Assembly (NCBI GenBank): GCA_017405865.1
Contig: JAFQZN010000045.1
Coordinates: 36,424-100,423, forward strand
Source of the DNA: Oscillospiraceae bacterium
GTDB taxonomy: Bacteria; Bacillota; Clostridia; Oscillospirales; Oscillospiraceae
Length of the DNA stretch: 64,000 nucleotides
Reading direction: 5' to 3'
Position numbers and translations under genes: made by a program. The notes under the pieces were generated by a model. It ran no database searches. It was not told the origin of the DNA and saw nothing but the letters and a program-made list of their open reading frames with translations. This document shows positions 35,476 to 46,000 of this stretch, one piece after another (positions within the stretch are counted from its first letter, which is position 1; each line of letters starts with the position of its first letter).

Positions 35476-37602
35476 ATGGCGTTTGAAAAAAAGAGCTTTA
35501 ACGAGGTCCTGAAACAGCGCGAAATGCGTGAAAAGGCAGAAAAAGCGCAGATGACAGACGATCATATCGCGCTGGACGACTCGCAGCGCGTCAAGGTGCT
35601 TTCTCCCGGGCGTCTGGTCTTTAAGCGGTTCATCCGCAACCGCCTCGCGATCGTCGGTTCCTGCATACTGATTTTCATGTTCGCATTTTCCTTCCTGGGA
35701 CCGCTGTTCTATCCGTACGGGCAGACAGACCGTTTCTACAAGTATGAAAACCAGATGAGCGACTACGCCGGCGCACAGCTGCGCACGGAGTTCACCAACT
35801 ACGCTTACGGCGGCATTACGATGGATGAAGAGGTCGCCCGCCGCGTTAATTCTGCGATTATTGCGCTTTCCTCCGGCGAGGAAGAATTCTCCGTCATCAA
35901 CGTTGCCTCCGGCAACTATCTGGTGACCGCTGAAGACGATGAGAACATCTTCGTGGTGAGCAACTGCACGCAGGAGGACATTGCGTCCTTCACGGACACG
36001 GTCACAATCGGCAGCTTTACCACCATCGAAGGCAAGATTACGTACAACGCCGGCGTCAGCGATTTGGGCCCGCGCTTCTATGAAGCGGCGGTCGTCGCCC
36101 TGCAGGAAAAGACCTATGCCTTCACCTTCGGCGGCAAGGACTACGAGCTGCGCGATTACAACAAAGTCGGCGGCACGATCTACGAGATCAGCGACCGCAG
36201 CTTCAACTATACCGACGAAGAGCAGTCTGCGGAGTTTGAGACGGTTGTTTTGGATGCGGTCGAAGCAGGGCAGAGCTCGCTCGTCTATGACGGCGCGGCG
36301 TATCTGATTTCCTCCGACAGCGGCTCCTACAGCATCAGCCGCAGCCAGCCCGACCAGGTCGTCGTGGTTAGCACCACCTATGTCTTCAACGCTTACGAGC
36401 GGGGAAAGAGCTTCTCCGACGCCTTCAAGGCAAGCGCGCTTTTGGCGATCGCCGAGGGCGAAACCTTTGAAGACAACGGCGTGACTTATCATGCCGTGAC
36501 CGGCGATTATAACCCCGAGATCGTTGCGGAGGACGGAACGCCCGTCGCGCAGCTTTCCACTTTCGTCGTCCGCGGCGCGGACGGCAAGGACAACTTTGAC
36601 ATCGACTTTAAGGAGGCGGTCAAAGAAGCGGTAGAGACTATGGAGCAGAAGGGCGAGAAGACGACTGTTCTGACTTATCCGCTGGTCAAGCGCGAGGTCG
36701 TATTCCAGACCGACGAAAACGGCGACCCCGTGACAGATGCGAACGGCGATCCAATCGAGATTGTGGTGAATGTGTTCGATGAAAGCGGAAACCTCGTCTA
36801 CGAAGATACCGACATCACGATCAAGAAACTGGCCAACGACTACGATCTGACCTGCCCGATCCTCAGCCATCTGTTCGATATTAACAGCGCGCCGTCCAGA
36901 ACGCATCTGTTCGGTACCGACTCCGACGGCTACGACGTTCTCGCCCGCATGATGTACGGCGGCCGTATCTCCCTGATGGTCGGCTTCGTCGTCGTCATTC
37001 TGGAAACCCTGCTCGGCACGATCATGGGCGGCATTGCCGGCTACTTCGGCGGCTGGGTCGACAACCTCATCATGCGTCTGGTCGATATCTTCTACTGCAT
37101 CCCGTCCATGCCGATCCTGATCATCATGGGCGCGTTCATGGACGCGCTGAAGATGGACCCGTACGACCGCCTGATCTGGATGATGGCGATCCTCGGATTC
37201 CTCGGCTGGGCTGGCGTTGCCCGTCTGGTGCGCGGCCAGATCCTGTCTCTGCGTGAGCAGGAATTCATGGTGGCGACCGAAGCGACCGGCGTCCGTGTCC
37301 GCAAGAGGATCTTCCGTCACCTCGTTCCCAACGTCATGCCGCAGCTGATCGTTACGGCGACTGCAGGCCTCGGCGGCGTCATCATCACCGAATCGACGCT
37401 GTCCTTCCTCGGCCTCGGCGTGAAGCATCCGCTGGCGACGTGGGGCACCATGATCAACTCGATCACCCAGCGCAACGAGGACATGATCAAGTATACCTAC
37501 ATTTGGATCCCCGTAGGCCTTCTGATCTGCCTTACCGTTATTGCGTTCAACTTCGTCGGCGACGGCCTGCGCGACGCCTTCGATCCGAAAATGAAGAAGT
37601 AA
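35476..37602 (+). CDS. oppC: Oligopeptide ABC transporter permease OppC with large extracytoplasmic insert
   Basis: Second membrane subunit, but 708 residues in place of about 300. The first membrane helix is at about 56-78 (AIVGSCILIFMFAFSFLGPL). Then comes an insert of about 380 residues (about 88-470), acidic, beta-rich by composition, repeatedly showing GKDYELRDYNKVGG-like or VTYHAVTGDY-like strands. The ordinary permease resumes at THLFGTDSDGYDVLARMMYG near residue 475, with five more helices and the coupling motif ATEATGVRVRKRIFRHLVPN. The insert must sit outside the membrane where OppA docks. The reading frame is intact and codon use matches its neighbours, so it is not a fusion artefact. 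GGGGGTG precedes the ATG. Confidence 0.92.
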   Translation: MAFEKKSFNEVLKQREMREKAEKAQMTDDHIALDDSQRVKVLSPGRLVFKRFIRNRLAIVGSCILIFMFAFSFLGPLFYPYGQTDRFYKYENQMSDYAGAQLRTEFTNYAYGGITMDEEVARRVNSAIIALSSGEEEFSVINVASGNYLVTAEDDENIFVVSNCTQEDIASFTDTVTIGSFTTIEGKITYNAGVSDLGPRFYEAAVVALQEKTYAFTFGGKDYELRDYNKVGGTIYEISDRSFNYTDEEQSAEFETVVLDAVEAGQSSLVYDGAAYLISSDSGSYSISRSQPDQVVVVSTTYVFNAYERGKSFSDAFKASALLAIAEGETFEDNGVTYHAVTGDYNPEIVAEDGTPVAQLSTFVVRGADGKDNFDIDFKEAVKEAVETMEQKGEKTTVLTYPLVKREVVFQTDENGDPVTDANGDPIEIVVNVFDESGNLVYEDTDITIKKLANDYDLTCPILSHLFDINSAPSRTHLFGTDSDGYDVLARMMYGGRISLMVGFVVVILETLLGTIMGGIAGYFGGWVDNLIMRLVDIFYCIPSMPILIIMGAFMDALKMDPYDRLIWMMAILGFLGWAGVARLVRGQILSLREQEFMVATEATGVRVRKRIFRHLVPNVMPQLIVTATAGLGGVIITESTLSFLGLGVKHPLATWGTMINSITQRNEDMIKYTYIWIPVGLLICLTVIAFNFVGDGLRDAFDPKMKK

Positions 37603-37615
37603 GGAGGAATTCAAA

Positions 37616-38845
37616 ATGGCAAAAGAAGAAAAGAAATCCTCCGTTACGGAACATGCGGAAAAGAAGGAAAAGAAAAAGAATTCCAGCTATATTTCCGGTA
37701 AGGAATCCAGAAAAATCAGCCGCTTTAACCGCAAGCTGACCAAAAAGCTGGAGAATGATCGCGCGAATGCCAATAAGGATCCTGCGCTCTACACCACGAA
37801 GATGCGCGATCCGAATAACGTTGTCGAGTTCGACAACATGTGCACCTATTTCTTTACCGATATCGGCACGGTCAAGGCGGTCGATGGCATCAGCTTCGAT
37901 ATTCCGAAGTGCTCTACCGTCGGCGTCGTCGGCGAATCTGGCTGCGGCAAGAGCGTTACCTCGCTTTCTCTGATGCAGCTGCTGCCGCGTCCGACCGGTC
38001 AGACCGTCGGCGGTGAGATTCGCTTCAATATCGGCAACGGCGAGGCGCTCAACATCGTCAACACGCCGACCTCCAAGATGATGGAAATCCGCGGCAACCG
38101 CGTTTCCATGATCTTCCAGGAGCCGATGACCAGCCTGAACCCGGTCTTCCGGATCGGCGCGCAGGTCGACGAGGTCATTAAGCTGCACAACCCCGACATG
38201 TCCGATGAGGACGTCAAGAACCGTACGCTCGATATGCTGGAGCTGGTCGGCATTGCCAACAAGGAAGGCGTCTACCGTATGTATCCGCACGAGCTGTCCG
38301 GCGGTATGCGTCAGCGTGTTATGATCGCGATCGCTCTGGCATGCTCGCCGGAACTGATCATCGCAGACGAGCCAACGACGGCGCTGGACGTCACCATCCA
38401 GGCGCAGATCCTTGATCTTTTGAGCGATCTGAAGAACAAGATCAACAGCTCCATCATGCTGATCACGCACGACTTGGGCGTTGTTGCAAGCATGGCTGAC
38501 TACGTCGTCGTTATGTATGCCGGCCGTGTGGTCGAAAAGGGAACTGCGGAGGATATTTTCCATCATCCTGCGCATCCTTATACCATCGGCTTGATGCGCT
38601 CGAAGCCGGTCGTCGGCAAGAAGGTCGATGAGCTGTACAACATCCCCGGCAGTGTGCCGAATCCCGTCGATATGCCGAACTACTGCTACTTCCGCGACCG
38701 CTGCGAAATGCAGTGCGACCGGTGCAGCGGCGCCTATCCTCCGGAGATCCGGATCAGCGATACCCATGTTGTGTCCTGCTACCGCTTCTTCGACGAGGGC
38801 GAAGTGCTCGGCTATCCGCACCCTGTGAACGTGGAGGAGCTTTGA
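37616..38845 (+). CDS. oppD: Oligopeptide ABC transporter ATP-binding protein OppD
   Basis: Cytoplasmic ATPase of 409 residues. An unusual lysine/glutamate-rich extension fills residues 1-65 ([19 protein letters not shown]). Walker A is GESGCGKSV, the signature is [12 protein letters not shown] and Walker [13 protein letters not shown]. The oligopeptide-transporter C-terminal domain holds the cysteine cluster [14 protein letters not shown] near residue 355 typical of OppD/DppD. AAGGAGG precedes the ATG, and oppF starts one base after the stop. Confidence 0.95.
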   Translation: MAKEEKKSSVTEHAEKKEKKKNSSYISGKESRKISRFNRKLTKKLENDRANANKDPALYTTKMRDPNNVVEFDNMCTYFFTDIGTVKAVDGISFDIPKCSTVGVVGESGCGKSVTSLSLMQLLPRPTGQTVGGEIRFNIGNGEALNIVNTPTSKMMEIRGNRVSMIFQEPMTSLNPVFRIGAQVDEVIKLHNPDMSDEDVKNRTLDMLELVGIANKEGVYRMYPHELSGGMRQRVMIAIALACSPELIIADEPTTALDVTIQAQILDLLSDLKNKINSSIMLITHDLGVVASMADYVVVMYAGRVVEKGTAEDIFHHPAHPYTIGLMRSKPVVGKKVDELYNIPGSVPNPVDMPNYCYFRDRCEMQCDRCSGAYPPEIRISDTHVVSCYRFFDEGEVLGYPHPVNVEEL

Positions 38846-38846
38846 T

Positions 38847-39944
38847 ATGGCAGAAGAATTGAAAGTAATCGACGAATATTCTGCGAAGCTCTTTGAAAAC
38901 GCAGAAAATGACCCCGACAATCTGCTGGTCGTCAAGAATCTGGTCAAGTATTTCCCGATCAAGTCCAGCTTCTTCCGCAAGACCATCGGCAACGTCAAGG
39001 CGGTCGACGGCATTTCCTTCAAAATCAAGCGCGGCACGACGATGGGTCTGGTCGGCGAGTCCGGCTGCGGCAAGTCCACCATCGGCAGAACGATCCTCCG
39101 TCTGCAGCCGAAGACGGACGGCGAAGTTTTCTTCAACGGCGTTGATATTTTCAAGCTCTCCAAGGAAGAGCTGCGCGCCATCCGTCCCACCATTCAGATC
39201 ATCTTCCAGGACCCGTATTCCAGCCTCTCCCCGAGACTTCCTGTCGGCGAGATCATCGCCGAGGCGGTCCGCGAGCACGGCATCGTCCCGAAGGAAGAGA
39301 TCGACGACTACGTGACGCGCATCATGCATGCCTGCGGCCTGCAGGAGTACCACAAGGATCGCTATCCGCATGAGTTCTCCGGCGGACAGAGACAGCGTAT
39401 CTGCATTGCCCGCGCGCTCGCGCTGAACCCGGACTTCATCCTCTGCGACGAGCCGGTTTCCGCGCTGGACGTTTCCATTCAGGCGCAGATCATCAATCTG
39501 CTGCGCGACCTGCAGAAGCAGTTCGGCCTGACCTATCTGTTCATTTCCCACGACCTCTCCGTCGTCGAGCATATCTCCGACACGGTCGGCGTCATGTATC
39601 TGGGCAACATGGTCGAGTTTGCCGATACGGAAAAGATCTTCAGCAAGCCGCTGCATCCCTATACCGAGGCGCTTTTCTCCGCGATCCCGGTTCCGGATCC
39701 CGATTACAAGATGAACCGCGTGATTCTCGAGGGAAGCATTCCTTCGCCTGCAAATCCTCCCTCCGGCTGCAAGTTCCATACGCGCTGCAGCAAGTGTATG
39801 GAGGTCTGCAAGCACTTCCAGCCGGACTTTACGGAGGTCGAGCCGGAGCATTTCTGCGCCTGTCATCTGTATAATTCCGCAGAGCGCAATGCAATGCTGG
39901 CAAAAATGATGTCCGAGCAGAACGACGCTGCGCAGAAAAAGTAA
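38847..39944 (+). CDS. oppF: Oligopeptide ABC transporter ATP-binding protein OppF
   Basis: Second ATPase of the importer, 365 residues. Walker [14 protein letters not shown]-loop region IFQDPYSSLSPR, signature FSGGQRQRICIA, Walker B FILCDEPVSALDVS and switch histidine in FISHDLSVVEHI are all intact. The C-terminal region has CKFHTRCSKCMEVC. It starts one base after oppD, indicating coupled translation and 1:1 assembly of the OppDF pair. Confidence 0.95.
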   Translation: MAEELKVIDEYSAKLFENAENDPDNLLVVKNLVKYFPIKSSFFRKTIGNVKAVDGISFKIKRGTTMGLVGESGCGKSTIGRTILRLQPKTDGEVFFNGVDIFKLSKEELRAIRPTIQIIFQDPYSSLSPRLPVGEIIAEAVREHGIVPKEEIDDYVTRIMHACGLQEYHKDRYPHEFSGGQRQRICIARALALNPDFILCDEPVSALDVSIQAQIINLLRDLQKQFGLTYLFISHDLSVVEHISDTVGVMYLGNMVEFADTEKIFSKPLHPYTEALFSAIPVPDPDYKMNRVILEGSIPSPANPPSGCKFHTRCSKCMEVCKHFQPDFTEVEPEHFCACHLYNSAERNAMLAKMMSEQNDAAQKK

Positions 39945-39963
39945 CAGTCAAGGAGGGAGCACC

Positions 39964-40212
39964 ATGAAAAAGCGCCGGGAATTCGAGGACGACGACGGCC
40001 GTCAGATCGCGAACATGAACGTCGACGGTATGCCCTGGTATATGCCGAAATCTTCGTCTTCCGCAGATTCCGATCACTCCGAGCCGGTCGAGCTGACCCG
40101 CGAGGAAAAGTGGAGCCTGTACGGCGGCATCCTGAAAGCGGTGCTGCTGGTTTCGGCTGCATTCATCGGCGTCTATTTTCTCGTGGTTTTCCTTCTGACC
40201 AGAATCTGGTAA
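39964..40212 (+). CDS. Small single-pass membrane protein at end of the opp operon
   Basis: An 82-residue protein with an acidic/serine-rich N-terminal half (EFEDDDGRQIANMNVDGMPW and SSSADSDHSEP) and one membrane helix at about 58-80 (AVLLVSAAFIGVYFLVVFLL). AAGGAGGGAG precedes the ATG. It lies 19 bases after oppF and is followed by a terminator, so it belongs to the opp transcript. No family function is known to me; it might be an accessory subunit, which is inference from position only. Confidence 0.75.
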   Translation: MKKRREFEDDDGRQIANMNVDGMPWYMPKSSSSADSDHSEPVELTREEKWSLYGGILKAVLLVSAAFIGVYFLVVFLLTRIW

Positions 40213-40215
40213 ACG

Positions 40216-40250
40216 ATATCGGAGCAGGTTTGTCCTGCTCCGGTATTTTT
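40216..40250 (+). terminator. Terminator of the opp operon
   Basis: Stem ATATCGGAGCAGG with CCTGCTCCGGTAT (one G-T pair) and a TTTGT loop, followed by TTTTT. Confidence 0.9.
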
Positions 40251-40263
40251 CTTCGAGGAGCGA

Positions 40264-40292
40264 TTGCAATTTCAGCGTTTTTGTATTATAAT
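40264..40292 (+). promoter_or_regulatory. Promoter of the PfkB-family kinase
   Basis: TTGCAA at 40264-40269, 17-base spacer, TATAAT at 40287-40292, 31 bases before the start codon. Confidence 0.75.
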
Positions 40293-40322
40293 ATATAAAA
40301 AATTGAATGGAGGCGGTGTCAT

Positions 40323-41255
40323 ATGAGCATTGTAGTCATCGGCGCGGTTTTCGTTGATATCAAGGGGTATCCGACGAATACCTACATCCCCGGCGGCAGA
40401 AACGTCGGCCGCGTGGAGGAAGTTCACGGCGGCGTCAGCCGCAACATCGTTGAGGACATTGCAAACGTCGAGCTTCGGCCGACGTACGTCAGCCTGGTCG
40501 ACCATACGGCGGTGGGCGACGACGTGCTGAAAAAGCTGCAGAACCACAAGGTCAACACGAGCTATATCCGCCGCACGGACGACGGCATGGGCACATGGCT
40601 CGCCGTTTTCGGCAACGACGGCGACGTGATGGCCGCCATTTCCAAGCGCCCCGACCTGCATCCGATCGTGGACATTTTAGACGAGCAGGGCGATGAGATT
40701 TTCAGCAATGCGGACAGCATCTTGATCGAGATCGACATGGATCGCGACGTTGTCAAGCGGGTCTTCCAGCTTGCGGAAAAGCACAGCAAGCCGGTCTATG
40801 CCGCCGTTACGAATATGAGCATTGCGGTTGAGCGCCGCGACTTCCTGCAGCTCACGGACTGCTTTGCCTGCAACCGCGGCGAGGCTGGCATCCTGTTTTC
40901 TGACGATTATACCGGTGTAAAGCCGGAGGAAATGATGGAGATCCTTGCAGAAAAAGTGACCAGAGCGCGCATTCCGCGCATGGTCGTGACTCTCGGCTCG
41001 GACGGCGCTGTCTATGCCACGGCAGACGGGGAAAAAGGCTGGTGCCCGACCAAAAACGTCGCCGTCAAGGATACGACCGGCGCAGGAGACGCCTTTTTTG
41101 CGGGCATTTCCATCGGCCTGACCTACGGCAAATCTCTGGAGGAGGCCTGTGAGATCGGCACGACCCTCGCTACCTCCGTCGTCGTCACGGCAGAGAACGT
41201 CTGCCCGCGTTTCCTGCCCAGCGAATTGGGTCTGGACATCGAGGTGGAAGAGTAA
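40323..41255 (+). CDS. PfkB/ribokinase-family carbohydrate or nucleoside kinase
   Basis: Cytoplasmic kinase of 310 residues. The N-terminal GGRNVGRVEEVHGGVSRNIV contains the substrate-side glycine pair, and the C-terminal signature KDTTGAGDAFFAG carries the catalytic aspartate and anion hole of the family. VTLGSDGAVYA is also typical. Members with the VHGGVSRNIVEDIA stretch resemble pseudouridine/carbohydrate kinases, but the phosphate acceptor cannot be assigned. It is a single-gene unit with its own promoter and terminator. GGAGG precedes the ATG. Confidence 0.87.
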   Translation: MSIVVIGAVFVDIKGYPTNTYIPGGRNVGRVEEVHGGVSRNIVEDIANVELRPTYVSLVDHTAVGDDVLKKLQNHKVNTSYIRRTDDGMGTWLAVFGNDGDVMAAISKRPDLHPIVDILDEQGDEIFSNADSILIEIDMDRDVVKRVFQLAEKHSKPVYAAVTNMSIAVERRDFLQLTDCFACNRGEAGILFSDDYTGVKPEEMMEILAEKVTRARIPRMVVTLGSDGAVYATADGEKGWCPTKNVAVKDTTGAGDAFFAGISIGLTYGKSLEEACEIGTTLATSVVVTAENVCPRFLPSELGLDIEVEE

Positions 41256-41259
41256 ACGC

Positions 41260-41285
41260 GAGCGGCTGCAGCGCCGCTCTGTTTT
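41260..41285 (+). terminator. Terminator after the PfkB-family kinase
   Basis: Seven-base-pair stem GAGCGGC/GCCGCTC with a six-base loop, followed by TGTTTT, five bases after the stop codon. A weaker terminator than others here. Confidence 0.65.
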
Positions 41286-41338
41286 GCGAATTTTTGGTAA
41301 ATATTTGTTTCCGTATCAAGAATTCTTGCAAAAAAGCC

Positions 41339-41366
41339 TTGCAATTGTGCGTTAATGTGCTATAAT
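41339..41366 (+). promoter_or_regulatory. Promoter of the first SLH protein
   Basis: TTGCAA at 41339-41344, 16-base spacer, TATAAT at 41361-41366, with a leader of about 70 bases before the ATG at 41444. A long leader with good box sequences fits an abundant envelope protein. Confidence 0.7.
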
Positions 41367-41443
41367 GTAAAAGTAAGGCTATGTATTATCGCTGATTAGG
41401 CGAGTACATACTCGGCACAAATATTATATTTGGAGGATAAGAA

Positions 41444-42979
41444 ATGAAAATCAATCGTCTCGTATCAATTCTTCTTGCTGTCGTGATGGTTTTCGGCATG
41501 TTTGCTGTTACCGTCAGCGCTGAAGAAGCTGCCTTCTCCGACATCAAGGGTCATTGGGCAGAAGAAATCATCAACGAATGGGCTTCCCACAAAGTCGTCA
41601 ACGGCTATCCCGACGGCACCTTCAAGCCCGACAACTACATCACCCGTGCGGAGTTCGCGCAGGTCGTCAAGAACCTGCTCGCTCTGGACAAGAAGGCTGA
41701 CAAGGACTTCTCCGACGTTGCGAAGGGCGCTTGGTACTATGACGCCGTTATGTGCGTTGCAAAGGCCGAGATCATGGTCGGTCACGAAGGCAAGTTCCGT
41801 CCGGACGACTACATCACCCGTGAAGAGGCTCTGCTTGCTTATGCCCGTCTCGTGATCGGCGTCGGCGAGGACGAGCAGCCCGATGATCTGTCCATGTTCC
41901 CGGATGGCGGCGAAGTCTCCGATTGGGCGAAGGATCGCATCAGCGCGCTGGTCCGCGAGGGCATCATCCTCGGTTCTAGCGACGGCAAGCTCCATCCGAA
42001 GGACAACATCACCCGTGCGGAGCTTCTGGCGATGCTGAAGCAGACCCAGAAGGCTGACCACAACCACTACTTTGTCGCAGAAGACGGCACCTGCTCCGTC
42101 TGCCACAAGAGTGAAGAAGAAACCCTGAAGTTCTACGTTGGCGTCGCTTCCGGCGAAACCAAGGTTGAGATGAAGGTCTACAACGACTACAGCGCTTACG
42201 TCACCGTTCCCGCGAAGGAAGTTGACGCTTCCAAGGTTTCCGTTACTGTTAAGATGCAGAACGTTGCGACCCTCGGCGTTACCTCCGCTCGTGAGCACAG
42301 CATCGAGATCAAGGATACCGGCCTGACCGGCACTCCGAACCTGGCTGACTGGCTGAGCAATGCGTTCACCTTTGAGTCCGGCTACGTCAAGGCGACCATC
42401 GACGGCGAGAAGTGCCTGTACAAGATCACCGGCGACCAGAACAAGGAACTGGCGACTCTGCGCGCTGCTTCCGATGACATCATCGCGACCCGCGACGCAT
42501 GGAAGACCCTGACGAGCTACGTCACCACTTCCACGCAGAAGGAAAGCGACAGCTACGTTCTCATTCCTTACGGCTCTTGCCTCCGCATCGGCACCGAGCT
42601 GCTCGGCTTTGAGAAGGAAGACGATCTCAAGCTGGATAACTTCAACGACATTGCTGCTCTCGTGAACAACATCAAGGAGCACGTCAAGCTCGACACCGCT
42701 GAAGCTGGCGATTGGCAGATCGAGGCCGTCCTAAAGGCCGGCACCACTCTGGCTGTCTCCAACAGCGTCGCTGTTCTGGATAAGGACGCCACCATCAAGG
42801 TCAAGGGCCTGTCCGCTGAATCTCTGGCGACCCTGTTGAGCTCCGCTCGCGACGCGAAGTCCAACTACGAGCTGGCAACCCTGCTCGTCAAGGCTGTCAA
42901 CGAAGTGATCGGCGCTGTCAACGGCACCACCGAAGAGGCTCCTGTTGAAGTCGAAATCAGCTTCGCAGCTGAAAAGTAA
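41444..42979 (+). CDS. SLH-domain cell-surface protein
   Basis: Exported protein of 511 residues. A signal peptide (residues 1-26, cleaved near VSAEEA) is followed by three SLH domains at about 29-80, 88-140 and 145-195 (FSDIKGHWAEEIINE and GYPDGTFKPDNYITRAEFA are textbook). SLH domains bind pyruvylated secondary wall polymer. The C-terminal 310 residues have no family I recognise; they include a histidine-rich joint ADHNHYFVAEDGTCSVCHK with one CxxC pair. Codon use is as biased as that of ftsZ and oppA, so the protein is probably abundant, perhaps an S-layer component. GGAGG precedes the ATG. Confidence 0.9.
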   Translation: MKINRLVSILLAVVMVFGMFAVTVSAEEAAFSDIKGHWAEEIINEWASHKVVNGYPDGTFKPDNYITRAEFAQVVKNLLALDKKADKDFSDVAKGAWYYDAVMCVAKAEIMVGHEGKFRPDDYITREEALLAYARLVIGVGEDEQPDDLSMFPDGGEVSDWAKDRISALVREGIILGSSDGKLHPKDNITRAELLAMLKQTQKADHNHYFVAEDGTCSVCHKSEEETLKFYVGVASGETKVEMKVYNDYSAYVTVPAKEVDASKVSVTVKMQNVATLGVTSAREHSIEIKDTGLTGTPNLADWLSNAFTFESGYVKATIDGEKCLYKITGDQNKELATLRAASDDIIATRDAWKTLTSYVTTSTQKESDSYVLIPYGSCLRIGTELLGFEKEDDLKLDNFNDIAALVNNIKEHVKLDTAEAGDWQIEAVLKAGTTLAVSNSVAVLDKDATIKVKGLSAESLATLLSSARDAKSNYELATLLVKAVNEVIGAVNGTTEEAPVEVEISFAAEK

Positions 42980-43000
42980 TCTTTCACCTACCAACCGAAT

Positions 43001-43031
43001 AGGGCAGGGGAGCTTCCCCTGCCCTGTTTTT
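43001..43031 (+). terminator. Terminator between the two SLH genes
   Basis: Perfect 11-base-pair stem AGGGCAGGGGA/TCCCCTGCCCT with a three-base loop, followed by GTTTTT. The second SLH gene starts 25 bases later without an obvious promoter, so some read-through is likely. Confidence 0.88.
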
Positions 43032-43055
43032 GATTCTCTCGAAGGAATGATGAAT

Positions 43056-46000
43056 ATGAGAAAACTGCTTTCTAAAGCAATTTCCGTTTTACTTGTGCTT
43101 TGCCTGACCGTTTCAGCGTTTCCGGTGATCTCCTTTGCATCGGCAGAAGCGGCGAAGGCCGACGTATTGTTGAACGAGCTGCCGATCGTCCCCCCGGCAG
43201 GGGGAGACGTATCCTATCACGTGGAGTACTATCTGCAGGATCTTGAGGGCGACGGCTATACGCTGGAAGAGACAGAAGCATTGACCGGGAAAGCCGGCGC
43301 TTCCGTGGAGGCAGAGCAGGCGAATTATCCCGGCTTTACCCTGAATTCCAACAAGAGCGTGATGACCGGAACGATCGCTGCTGACGGCTCGACGGTGCTC
43401 AAGCTCTACTATGACCGCAACCTATATACGGTCACGTGGAAGGTCGGACAGAATGCGACCGAGGAAACCTACCGCTATGCGGCGACGCCTTCCTTTAAGG
43501 GAAGCACAGACCGCGCAGACGGCGAGCACGGAAGCAATTTCGTCTTTACCGGCTGGGATAAGGAGCTCGTACCTGTCACGAAGAACGTGACCTACAGAGC
43601 GGTATACGACGTTGATTGCGAAGCGTTCATCCTCAACGACGATTCGTGGGCAACCCTGCAGCTTGCTCTGGAGCATGCGAAGGCGGGCGATACCGTCCGC
43701 ATTGAAAAGGATCTTACAATCAGCAAAAATATGGAGATTCCGGCAGGCGTGACGCTGCTGCTCCCGTGCATGGATAACGACAGCGGCTATATCAAGCGCA
43801 CCCAGCTTGGGCTGACGTATCTGATGAATCCGAACGGCACGGATACAAGCGGACAGGGCGTCGGTCCGAACGCAAAGCTCTACAGAACCGTAACCGTTGC
43901 GGAAGGCGTTCAGCTGACGGTCAAAGGCGCTTTGATGGTAAACGCCGTAACCGGCAGAAAGGCGACGGCGAACAGCGATCAGGACGTGACCGGCGGCTAC
44001 GCGGTTCTCCAACTGAACGGCAATATCACGGTGGAGAGCGGCGGCAGTCTGGACGCGTTCGGCTACGTGAAGGGCAGCGGTGCGATCACCGCGAAAAAGG
44101 GCGGCACGGTCGGGGACCTCTACGTTGTGCGGCATTGGCGCGGCGGCTCGCAGGCAATGAGCCTTTACAACGCAGGTCTGTATCCGATGAATGAAAACGA
44201 CTGCCACAATATCGAGACGCTGCTTCGCATCGAGTACGGCGCTACGCTGGAAGGCATCGTAAAAATGTACGCGCAGGGCGCTTATTACTACACGCGCTTC
44301 CCGCAGGTCGACAACACGAACGGACTGATCCGTCTGAACGACCCGTCGAGCTTTTTGCTGCGCACCTACGTTGACGGAAGAGAGCACTTTGAAATTGTCA
44401 ACGGAGCGGCCTTCGCCAAGAGCTCCATGACGGTCATCGGCACGACCTTAAGCACCGGCGATTATATTTACCCGATCGACGGGGATATTGACTTTGTTCT
44501 GAATGCAGGCGAATACCACATGCAGAATGACTTCAAATTCCTGCCGGGTGCGGCGATGAAGATCAACGCCGGCGCATCTCTGACGGTGGACGAGGGGAAA
44601 ACGCTCGTCTTCTACCGGGAATTTGACAACGGCGACTTTAACAAGACGACCGCCTATCCGGACCGTCCGGCTGCGCTCCTCACCGTTGCCGCTGGCGGAA
44701 AGTTTACGAATGCCGGCACCTTTGCAGGCAACGTCTATACGGAATCTGCCGATATTCTGATTGGCGCCGATCCTGTTTGGGAGGCTGTGACCTATGAGGC
44801 AAAGTGCCTGGCGGGCAGCCTGCCGCAGGAGGAATTCACGCTTGCGCTCAACCATACGCTCTCGATCACCAGACCGCATCACACGTGGAAATTCGGCGAG
44901 GACAAGAGCATCGTATGGTGCGGCGGTCCAGCGGACTACAGCGCGGTGGAAGCTGCGATCGCAATGATCCCCGAGGACTTGAGCATCTATACGGACGAGT
45001 CCGTGCAGGCGCTCAACGACGCTGTGGCGGCGGTACGCTACGACCTTTTGGAAGAGGAGCAGGCGCAGGTCGACGCCTGGGCGCAGGCGATCAAGGACGC
45101 CCTTGCTGCTCTTGCGCCGAAGGAAGGTATGCCTGCTGATTACAGCGCGGTCAAAGCTGCGCTGGCACTCGCGGAAACGTACGATCTGAATCTTTACACC
45201 GACGCTTCCCGACAGGCACTGGAAGAGGCAAAGGCGGCGGTGGTTTACGGACTGACCGAAGAGTATCAGGCGCAGGTCGATGCCTGGGCAAAGGCAATTA
45301 TGGACGCGATCAATGCGCTGGTCTTCAAGCCTGCTGACTACAGCAGAGTCGAAGCTGCGAAGCGGATGATCCCGCCCGACCTGTCGATCTATACCGATGA
45401 GAGCCTCAAGCGCCTTCAGGACGCACTGGACGCAGTCGAGGACGACGTTCTGATCAACGAGCAGGCAAAGGTCGACGCGTGGGCGAACGCAATCATTGAA
45501 GCGATCGCTGCGCTGGTCGTAAAGCCTGCGGATTACAGCAAACTTGATGCCGCGCTGGCAAGCGTTCCAGCCGATCTTTCGGGCTATACCACCGAAAGCG
45601 TGACGGCGCTCAATGCCGTGCTGGCGGAGGTCAAGGAGGGCCTGCCGATCACCGAGCAGGCGCAGGTCGACGCGTGGGCGGAGGCAGTCGCTGCGGCCGT
45701 CAAGGGCTTGGTGAAAAAGTGCGACGGCGGCGCAGACTGCCCGGGCAAGATCTTCACCGATATGCCGCCCGCAACGCACTGGGCGCACGAGGGGATCGAC
45801 TTCGCGCTTTCGCACGGTCTGTTCGAGGGCATGAGCAAAACGACTTTCGCGCCCGACGGCAAGATGACCCGCGCCATGCTCGTCACGGTGCTGTGGCGTC
45901 TGGCCGGCAAGCCGATCGAGGGCAGGCTGACCTTCGGCGACGTCAAGGAAGACGCGTGGTATGCCGACGCGGTCAAATGGGCGTCGAAGCACAACATCGT

